Shown in pieces: positions 14,273 to 20,416 of a DNA stretch of 24,207 nt. Position numbers and translations under genes: made by a program. Positions within the stretch are counted from its first letter, which is position 1. Each line of letters starts with the position of its first letter. The stretch spans positions 1 to 24,207 of IMG/VR virus record IMGVR_UViG_3300027499_000325. One strand, 5' to 3'. This DNA comes from a virus. Below the pieces are notes generated by a model. The model ran no database searches, was not told where the DNA came from, and saw only the letters and a program-made list of their open reading frames with translations.

Positions 14273-14984
14273 ATGACTATTATTTGGTTGATATAAAACA
14301 ACAAACACTGTAACTGGGAAAATTTACGTTGGACAACACAAGACAGGAACTGTAGATGATGGGTATCTGGGTAGTGGGAAGATAATTCGACGAGCTATTA
14401 AGAAGTACGGGGATGACGCATTTACAAGGGAAATTTTAGAAATTTGCGGATCAAAAGAAGAGGCTAATACTGCCGAAGAAAAGTGGATTACTAAACTAGA
14501 CTCAACAAACAAAGACATTGGCTACAACATAACACCACATGCATATGGTGGACAACCTTTAAGTAATGAATCTAGACAAAAGATTTCTGAAAAAATGAAA
14601 GGAAGAAAACTCAGCGAGGAGACAAAAGAGAAGATGAGGAAACCTAAACCTCCACGCTCTGACGAGCACACAGAAAATCAACGGAAGTCTAGAATAGGTA
14701 AAAGGTGGTATCACAACCCCATCTCAGGTGATTCAAGACAGTTTCAAATGGGAGAGCAACCTTTAGATTGGGTCATGGGCAGACCAGAAGCTCACATGGA
14801 AGCAGTTAGAACAGACTCAGCAAACAATAAAAGAAGCATTAGTGGTAAGCAGAAAGTTGTCAGTGATGAAGTACGTTTGAAAATTAGTAAGTCTTTGATG
14901 GGACACTCTGTTAGCAATGAAACTAAACAAAAAATTAGTCAGTCTTTAAAGGAGTATAATAATGAGAAAACTTGCAACAATTAG
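14273..14984 (+). pseudogene. GIY-YIG/NUMOD3 homing endonuclease gene, frameshifted
   Basis: ATG 14273 has AGGAG 7 nt upstream and encodes MTIIWLI, then TAA at 14294-14296. The matching continuation YKTTNTVTGKIYVGQH is in another frame from 14292 and stays open to 14984. Restoring two nucleotides in the ATATAAA run would give one protein of about 237 residues, close to I-TevI length (245). The GIY part is LIY and the YIG part IYVG. The conserved Arg lies in KIIRRAIKKYG and the Glu in AEEKWI. At least two NUMOD3-like segments follow (LSEETKEKM, VSNETKQKI). AGA/AGG/ATA codons differ from neighbouring genes. Only fragments would be made unless frameshifting occurs. The 3' end overlaps the ligase start. 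Confidence 0.87.
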
Positions 14985-15930
14985 GAAAATAGACTCCATT
15001 ATCCGCATCGAAGGCGCAGATAACATTTGTGTATATGGAGTAGGTGGTTGGAGAGTTGTAGATGCAATTGGCAAATACCGAGTAGGTGATTTCGCAGTTT
15101 ACTGTGAGATTGATAGCTGGGTAAGTAAAGAGTTAGCACCATTCTTGTTTGAAGGTAAATCGTATAACGGGATTGAAGGGGCACGTCTCAAGACAAAGAA
15201 ACTCCGTGGTGTAGTATCTCAAGGGCTGCTGTTGCCATTGAGTGTATTAGAAGGCAAAGATGTTTCAGATGTTCTTGGTATTGTGAAGTGGGATAACGAG
15301 AATTTACAGAACACTTCTAATGGATCACCTAAAGGGAATTTCCCGTCATTCATCCCTAAGACTGACCAAGAACGTGTTCAGAACTTGAAACAAGAGGTAG
15401 AGAGTAAAAGAGGCAATGAGTTTGAAGTAACAATCAAACTTGATGGTAGCTCAATCACGATGTACCATTATAACGGTGTTGATGGTGTTTGCTCTCGTAA
15501 CCTTGACCTACGGCCAGACATGCCTAGTGCTTTCTGGGATATTGCACGAGAAATTAACATCCATGAAAAGATTAAGAGCACAGGACGTAACCTAGCATTT
15601 CAGGGAGAGTTGGTTAGCCATAAGATTCAAGGGAACTACGAAAAAGTAGATAAGCCGTATGTGTTTATCTATGATGTGTTCGACATTGATAAACAGCAAT
15701 ACTTACTGCCAGAAGAGCGTCGTAATCTTTGCAAAGAGCTTGACGTAAGCCATGTGCCGTTATATGATTCAGCATTCGTCCTTAATCACAGTGTTGCTGA
15801 TCTGATTGATCTAGCAGACGGTGAAGGGATGAATAAAGGTGTTAAGCGTGAGGGACTTGTGTTTAAGTCTTGCACTGATGACTTTAGCTTCAAGGTAATC
15901 AGTAATTCGTACCTGCTAAAACGTGGGTGA
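14962..15930 (+). CDS. RNA ligase, DRB0094/Rnl5-like family
   Basis: This ATP-dependent RNA ligase has 322 residues. An N-terminal OB-type domain (~1-100, with FAVYCEIDSW, LRGVVSQGLLLP) comes first, as in the Deinococcus Rnl5 family. The adenylyltransferase domain has motif I KLDGSS (K159), CSRNLDL, FQGELV (E216), REGLVFKS and FKVIS (K311). It seals nicks with an RNA 3'-OH end, so a role in RNA repair is likely but inferred. AGGAG lies 7 nt before the ATG inside the endonuclease gene, and the two overlap by 23 nt. The first ~30 codons use AGA, AGG and ATA, unlike the rest, suggesting a 5' end imported with the endonuclease. Confidence 0.88.
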   Translation: MRKLATIRKIDSIIRIEGADNICVYGVGGWRVVDAIGKYRVGDFAVYCEIDSWVSKELAPFLFEGKSYNGIEGARLKTKKLRGVVSQGLLLPLSVLEGKDVSDVLGIVKWDNENLQNTSNGSPKGNFPSFIPKTDQERVQNLKQEVESKRGNEFEVTIKLDGSSITMYHYNGVDGVCSRNLDLRPDMPSAFWDIAREINIHEKIKSTGRNLAFQGELVSHKIQGNYEKVDKPYVFIYDVFDIDKQQYLLPEERRNLCKELDVSHVPLYDSAFVLNHSVADLIDLADGEGMNKGVKREGLVFKSCTDDFSFKVISNSYLLKRG

Positions 15931-15954
15931 TAGCAGGATAGTAGGCAAGTGACA

Positions 15955-15969
15955 GAGGAATGTTTCCTC
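15955..15969 (+). other. Small hairpin before SSB-like gene
   Basis: GAGGAA pairs with TTCCTC across a 3-nt loop in the 60-nt gap before the SSB-like gene. No T tract follows, so it is not a terminator. It may be an RNA processing or mRNA-stabilising element ahead of a gene expected to be highly expressed. Confidence 0.4.
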
Positions 15970-15990
15970 AAGATAAATTAGGAGATGTAG

Positions 15991-17004
15991 ATGTTTACAC
16001 CAAAAGAAGTTTCCAATGATTTTGTTCAAGTTGTTCCAGAAGAGGGCTTAAATGCTTGTTGTGTAGGACTGTTGGTGTATCTTGGTGAGCACAAGAAATT
16101 GCCACGATTCGCTAAGGATGGGCAAGGTAACATTGAGTTAGACAATGATGGAAAAAAGAAAATCATCTTCCCTAAAGTGAAGGATGGTAAAGAGGAGACG
16201 GTTAAAAAAGTTGGTGTGTATGTTGACCTTCTTGACCAGACACATGATTATGGTGATGAGATTGGTGTAAAGAACATCCGTCTGCCATTGCATAAAAGTC
16301 TGTTTGGCGTAAGTGAAGGTATCAACTATGTTCCAGTTGCACCACGAGACACAAACGGTAATTACATTAAAGGGAAGGCTTGGACATTAGCTCCTGCATC
16401 GATTTGGCAAAAGTTAGCTGCAGTAACAAAGACAGCAGAAGGAAAGACAGTAAAAGATATTATTTTTGAGCCTAGCTACAAAAACCCTAACCTAAATAAT
16501 ATTGGCTTGTTGCTTGGTAAGCCATTCATGGTTAATGTTGAGGTAAAGACATCAGAGAAACAAGGTAAGACGTTCTACAATACATCGGTGAAGTCTCCAG
16601 TTCCACTGATGAAGAACTTGACACCAAAAGAGCCGCTCATCTGGTCTGTGTCTGTAGGATTTGATGACAAAGATTTACTGGATAAGAAAGATGAATTGGG
16701 TGGTGCATGTAAGTTTGACCTGATTCGTATGTCTGATCTTCGTAAGATTGTATTAGCAGAAGATTACGAAGGTAGTGAGATTCAGAAGGCTGTTCAATCA
16801 AAAATGAACGAGAAAGAATTGATTGAGAAAGCTAAAGAGTATCATGCTAAACAGATTGCAGCAGATAAGGATTTGCAAGAAGTAATGGAAGAGATTGCTA
16901 AACGTAATGGCGGAGTATCTACATCTGTATCAACAGATACAGCAGCACCAACGCTACAAGAACGAAAGTTTGTAGCTGATTACGATGATGATATTCCGTT
17001 CTAA
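15991..17004 (+). CDS. Single-stranded DNA-binding protein (phage type)
   Basis: The 337-residue protein ends in DYDDDIPF, almost the tail of bacterial SSB (E. coli ends DFDDDIPF). That tail recruits replication and repair partners. The body has a beta-rich core (LNACCVGLLVYLG, KVGVYVDLLDQ, FMVNVEVKTSEKQGKTFY) consistent with an OB fold. A helical, charged region (~265-310) follows, then a Ser/Thr-rich linker. It is longer than T7 gp2.5 (232 residues). Position between the ligase and the exonuclease fits the T7-like replication set. GGAG precedes the ATG and a strong terminator follows. The role is inferred from the tail and the neighbours. Confidence 0.8.
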   Translation: MFTPKEVSNDFVQVVPEEGLNACCVGLLVYLGEHKKLPRFAKDGQGNIELDNDGKKKIIFPKVKDGKEETVKKVGVYVDLLDQTHDYGDEIGVKNIRLPLHKSLFGVSEGINYVPVAPRDTNGNYIKGKAWTLAPASIWQKLAAVTKTAEGKTVKDIIFEPSYKNPNLNNIGLLLGKPFMVNVEVKTSEKQGKTFYNTSVKSPVPLMKNLTPKEPLIWSVSVGFDDKDLLDKKDELGGACKFDLIRMSDLRKIVLAEDYEGSEIQKAVQSKMNEKELIEKAKEYHAKQIAADKDLQEVMEEIAKRNGGVSTSVSTDTAAPTLQERKFVADYDDDIPF

Positions 17005-17023
17005 AACAAATTGAAGGTGAGAG

Positions 17024-17049
17024 GCAGCAAGGAATCCTTGCTGCTTTTT
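17024..17049 (+). terminator. Rho-independent terminator after SSB-like gene
   Basis: A perfect 9-bp stem, GCAGCAAGG/CCTTGCTGC (17024-17032/17036-17044), has a 3-nt loop and is followed by TTTTT. It lies 20 nt past the SSB stop and 35 nt before the exonuclease ATG. No clear promoter follows it, so the exonuclease and later genes probably depend on readthrough. Confidence 0.88.
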
Positions 17050-17083
17050 ATGTTTGTATGGACACTAATAGATTGGTAACAAA

Positions 17084-18004
17084 ATGGATTTATACATTGA
17101 CGCTGACAGCCTGTTGTATATGTACGCTTTCTCTCAACAATCGACAATAACAACAGTAAAGCATACACCGTCTGGCAGAGAGAAGCAGTTTAAGAACAAA
17201 ACACTTGCAAAGGACTTCATCAAATCTTGGGTAGCTGAAGATAACGACAAGCGATCAGAGTGTGATTTTGAAATAGAGCAGACTTATGAGCTAACGGGAG
17301 ACATTAACCTAGCAGGTCATTTGTTTGACCAGAGGATTAGCAGCATTGCCAAGGATGTAAGCCAGTATAAAAAGATTGGAAAAACTTATGTCTGCATTCA
17401 GGGTGAAGGAAATTACCGTAAGGCTTACCCTGCAAAGTTTGTGAAGTATAAAGAAAATCGAAAGTCAGATAAGCCGATCCTGTTTGAAGATTTATACTGG
17501 TACGTTAAGCATAAATACAATACCAACTGCATTGTTGTGGATGGTGAAGAGACTGATGATTTTGTGTGTCGTAAAGTATATGAAGGTAATGTGGTAGCAA
17601 TGTGCGATAAAGACATTGTTGCCAATAGTGTTGGATGGCTTTATAACTATCAACACAATTCCTTCTTTAATAATACCGATGAGATGCGCTGGAACAAATT
17701 TTGTATGCAGCTTCTTACTGGTGATGCAACAGATAACATTGACGGGATTAAAATTCTATCTGAGCAAGATAAGAAACTTTACGATATACCAGCTTCTAGG
17801 CGGTCTGTAGGCGATGCAACAGCTAAGGTGATACTTTCTACCGTTAAGACTGAGAAAGAGGCTTTACAGGCGATTCTGAGCCTTTATGAGAATGCTTACC
17901 TTGATGATGGCAGAGAGAGATTCAAAGAGATGGCTTTCTTCCTATGGATGGCTAGATATAAGGGTCAAATGTTTGATGTGCTAGAGTATATGGAAGGATT
18001 GTAA
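17084..18004 (+). CDS. 5'-3' exonuclease (T7 gp6-like, FEN family)
   Basis: This 306-residue FEN/PIN-type nuclease has the expected acidic metal-binding clusters: YIDADS (D6, D8), DGEETDDF (E155, E156, D158, D159), CDKD (D175, D177) and GDATDN (D214, D217). T7 gp6 (300 residues) removes RNA primers and degrades DNA for recombination. The same role is likely here. It begins just after the terminator at 17024-17049, and its stop overlaps the HNH gene's ATG as TAATG. Confidence 0.9.
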   Translation: MDLYIDADSLLYMYAFSQQSTITTVKHTPSGREKQFKNKTLAKDFIKSWVAEDNDKRSECDFEIEQTYELTGDINLAGHLFDQRISSIAKDVSQYKKIGKTYVCIQGEGNYRKAYPAKFVKYKENRKSDKPILFEDLYWYVKHKYNTNCIVVDGEETDDFVCRKVYEGNVVAMCDKDIVANSVGWLYNYQHNSFFNNTDEMRWNKFCMQLLTGDATDNIDGIKILSEQDKKLYDIPASRRSVGDATAKVILSTVKTEKEALQAILSLYENAYLDDGRERFKEMAFFLWMARYKGQMFDVLEYMEGL

Positions 18005-18516
18005 TGGACAAAGTTGATTTGATATTGCGTGAGAATCCTAGTGTATGGAAAACACGTTCTGCATTTTTCTCTTGGCTTCGTGGCGGTATTCGTCAAGTAT
18101 GGTCTAAGCACCCAGTAAAGCTGGAGACGATTAAGCATAAGCGTGTACGAATCAAGAAAGAAAATACCAAGACTGGTGATGGCATGGTGTGGGGTGGTGT
18201 ATGTGAATGTTGTGGTGGTGAGTTCCAACAGAAAGATTTGGTGGTAGATCATATTCGCCAAGACTTTGCTTCACTGAAAGATGTAGGAGACATTCAAGGG
18301 TTTGTTGAGAAGATGTTGATTGTCTCTAAAGATGATTTACGGATTGTGTGTAAAGGTTGTCATAGAGTCATTACACACTCTCAACGTAAAGGCGTTAGTT
18401 TTGATGAAGCTAAAGCATTGCTCGAAGAATTAGATAACAAAAAGTCAGCAGCAATGAAGCGAGCGTTAGAACGTGCATCTAAAAAGAAAGGGATTACCGA
18501 TGAACTGGAAAGCTAA
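18004..18516 (+). CDS. HNH-family endonuclease
   Basis: This 170-residue protein has a zinc-anchored HNH core. Cysteine pairs C67/C70 and C116/C119 frame VVDHI (H83, first catalytic His), and DLRIVCKGCHRVITH supplies the later residues. A basic N-terminus (RIKKENTK) precedes it and a lysine-rich C-terminus follows. It sits in the place of junction-resolving or host-DNA-degrading nucleases in T7-like maps, between exonuclease and metallophosphoesterase. It could equally be a free-standing homing endonuclease, although its codon use matches its neighbours and it overlaps both of them, which favours a resident gene. Confidence 0.82.
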   Translation: MDKVDLILRENPSVWKTRSAFFSWLRGGIRQVWSKHPVKLETIKHKRVRIKKENTKTGDGMVWGGVCECCGGEFQQKDLVVDHIRQDFASLKDVGDIQGFVEKMLIVSKDDLRIVCKGCHRVITHSQRKGVSFDEAKALLEELDNKKSAAMKRALERASKKKGITDELES

Positions 18517-19336
18517 AGCATTAGAGATGGCTAATAAAGGTGATATGTCTTGGCGTGAGATTGCAAAACGATTAGGTGTTCCTCGTAGCACTGTAAGTGA
18601 TTATCTGCGTAACAACATTAACAAGAATGTTGGTACAGGCAATGTTCTGGTAATCTCAGATATGCACCTTCCTTTCCAGCACAAGGATACATTCCGTTTC
18701 TTGCAAGCATTGAAAGATAAATACAAGCCAAGCATTGTTGTCTGTATTGGCGATGAATGTGATAAGCATAGTATGTCTTATCATGAGTCAGAGACATCAC
18801 TACCATCGGCAAATGATGAACTAGCAATGGCAACAAAACATATCCTTGAACTAGAGAAGATGTTTCCTGAGATGTACCTTGTAGAGAGTAATCATGGAAG
18901 CCTAGCTTACCGCAAAGCAAAGACAGCAGGCATTCCTAACCAGTATTTGAAGTCTTATAATGAGGTGTATGGCGTAGGCAGTGGGTGGAAGTGGATGGAT
19001 CATTTAGTGATGAACATTCATGGTCAAGATGTGCTGTTCATTCACGGTAAGACAACAGATGTTACCAAGGTTAGCAAAGCAAACAGTATGTGCGTTGTGC
19101 AAGGCCATTACCACACACTTTCTAAAGTAGAATGGTGGCAACCATACGGGTATGGCAATGATAAGCCAAAACGCAGATGGGCAATGCAAGTGGGTTGCTT
19201 GATTGACAATTCTAGTGCTGCTTTTAATTATAACAAGCAATCACCTATTGCACCGATCATCAGTTGTGGTATTATTGTTAACGGTAAGCCTGAAATTGTA
19301 TTCATGGAAGATGTTTTAACTGACGATAAAGGGTAA
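18500..19336 (+). CDS. Metallophosphoesterase with N-terminal helix-turn-helix
   Basis: This 278-residue calcineurin-like phosphoesterase has metal-site motifs DMH (D54, H56), GDECD (D85), NHG (N131, H132), IHG (H182) and GHYH (H203, H205). The usual GNHD/E is replaced by SNHG. Residues ~17-39 are a resolvase-like helix-turn-helix (SWREIAKRLGVPRSTVSDYL), which should bind DNA. A DNA-end-processing phosphodiesterase is the best guess, though the substrate is unknown. The start at MNWKAK overlaps the HNH gene by 17 nt. A nine-residue upstream extension is possible but less well placed. Confidence 0.83.
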   Translation: MNWKAKALEMANKGDMSWREIAKRLGVPRSTVSDYLRNNINKNVGTGNVLVISDMHLPFQHKDTFRFLQALKDKYKPSIVVCIGDECDKHSMSYHESETSLPSANDELAMATKHILELEKMFPEMYLVESNHGSLAYRKAKTAGIPNQYLKSYNEVYGVGSGWKWMDHLVMNIHGQDVLFIHGKTTDVTKVSKANSMCVVQGHYHTLSKVEWWQPYGYGNDKPKRRWAMQVGCLIDNSSAAFNYNKQSPIAPIISCGIIVNGKPEIVFMEDVLTDDKG

Positions 19337-19340
19337 AAAG

Positions 19341-19670
19341 ATGTTCAGTATAAAGTTTGAAAATATGGCTGAGAAGATGCCAGATCATGAGAAAGTAATT
19401 TTACTAATTTGCGGAAGTAATGCCATTGTTGATAAGTTCAAATACTTCTGGATGTATTACCCTAAAGGTAAAGAGTTAAAATGTTCTGCAAAGTATTTGA
19501 AGTACCGTGATTACGATTACATAAAGATTGGTGATACAGCAGAGCAGGATGATTGCTTGTTGTATGTGCTAGAAGCACAGGTAGGTAATTTCTACATCGA
19601 CAAAACTTCAGACCTTAAAAGCATTAAATGGATTTACGTTGATGATCTAACAAAGATTGCAGAGGGATAA
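19341..19670 (+). CDS. Hypothetical protein, 109 residues
   Basis: The protein begins MFSIKFENMAEKMPDHEK. It looks like a compact alpha/beta domain with many aromatic residues (KYFWMYYPKG, YLKYRDYDYIKIG) and ends DDLTKIAEG. AAAGGG lies upstream. It starts 4 nt after the metallophosphoesterase stop and ends 1 nt before the next ATG. No family is recognised. Confidence 0.7.
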   Translation: MFSIKFENMAEKMPDHEKVILLICGSNAIVDKFKYFWMYYPKGKELKCSAKYLKYRDYDYIKIGDTAEQDDCLLYVLEAQVGNFYIDKTSDLKSIKWIYVDDLTKIAEG

Positions 19671-19671
19671 T

Positions 19672-20223
19672 ATGAATGTGAACATTAGAAATGATATTGA
19701 CTGTTTTCGAGGAGAGAGTGTTCTACGGATTGCGCTGAGTGACTTATTACCGTACGTTCAGCAGAAAGAAGTATTTGTGGATGGTCAAATCACAGAAGAA
19801 CTTGGCGATATTTTACACTCTCTTGGTTTTGATATTGATAAAGGGCTTGGAGTAGATGTTGGACTATGTCGTACACTGCACAGTAAGATTCCTAGTGTTA
19901 ATGTTATTATTGTTGGCTGGGAGCGTTGTGATCGGCAGTGGATGAACTCAGGTAAAGCATCAGTGCAGGCACATATTGGGCGTAATAAAGACTCTTACCT
20001 CCGTGGAATGCTTTATTCTCTTAGTGGGCAATCAATGAAACAGACAGAAGGGTTAAATGCTCATAAGAAAGATATTACACACAAGAATGGTGATCTGACT
20101 GACAAGTGTTATATCCTTAATTCACCAGAGGAAATTAAATGGCAGAGAGATATTGAGAGTCAAATTGAAAAGAAACGTAAGTACCTTGTCAGCATCGGTG
20201 TAACATTGTTGAGTAATCTGTAA
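19672..20223 (+). CDS. Hypothetical protein, 183 residues
   Basis: The start at MNVNIRND is chosen because GAGGG lies 5-6 nt upstream inside the preceding gene. Residues ~15-60 are helix/strand mixed. A hydrophobic strand, VNVIIVGWERCDRQW, follows, then a basic helix region (HKKDITHK) and a charged C-terminus (ESQIEKKRKYLVSIG). No motif is recognised. Its position between the metallophosphoesterase and nrdA gives no clear hint of role. Confidence 0.7.
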   Translation: MNVNIRNDIDCFRGESVLRIALSDLLPYVQQKEVFVDGQITEELGDILHSLGFDIDKGLGVDVGLCRTLHSKIPSVNVIIVGWERCDRQWMNSGKASVQAHIGRNKDSYLRGMLYSLSGQSMKQTEGLNAHKKDITHKNGDLTDKCYILNSPEEIKWQRDIESQIEKKRKYLVSIGVTLLSNL

Positions 20224-20239
20224 TGGGTGATTGGCGAAG

Positions 20240-20416
20240 ATGTTGTTGCACAAAATAAAGGTTGACGATAAGATGTCTGCCACTATCTACGAGAGAGCAA
20301 AGTGGGTAGTGGTAGATGTCTTAAACGATAGGATTGTTGTTGATTATCACCAGTTAGATGATTTAATCAACCTTCTTCACGATGTTCGTAAAAAGATAGA
20401 AAAGGGAATGAAATGA
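20240..20416 (+). CDS. Hypothetical protein upstream of nrdA, 58 residues
   Basis: The frame overlaps the nrdA start as ATGA (20413-20416). ATG 20240 (MLLHKIKVDDK) is taken as start with GGGTG about 10 nt upstream. A TTG at 20231 or an ATG at 20273 is also possible. A strand-rich first half (WVVVDVLNDRIVVDY) is followed by a helix (LDDLINLLHDVRKKIEK). It is probably real, given the coupling to nrdA. No function is recognised. Confidence 0.58.
   Translation: MLLHKIKVDDKMSATIYERAKWVVVDVLNDRIVVDYHQLDDLINLLHDVRKKIEKGMK

Noticed and set aside
14273-14300. Programmed frameshift in the endonuclease as the main explanation
   Set aside because: No slippery heptamer or downstream stimulator is seen, and +1 skipping would omit the expected Ile. 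A 2-nt deletion fits better. Kept only as an alternative.
15938-15980. Promoter before the SSB-like gene (GTGACA, 17 nt, GATAAA)
   Set aside because: The -10 is poor and the 15955-15969 hairpin lies in the spacer. Not strong enough to list.
20223-20258. 11-codon frame MGDWRRCCCTK overlapping the previous stop
   Set aside because: Too short, no ribosome site of its own, and it overlaps the better-supported 20240 gene.
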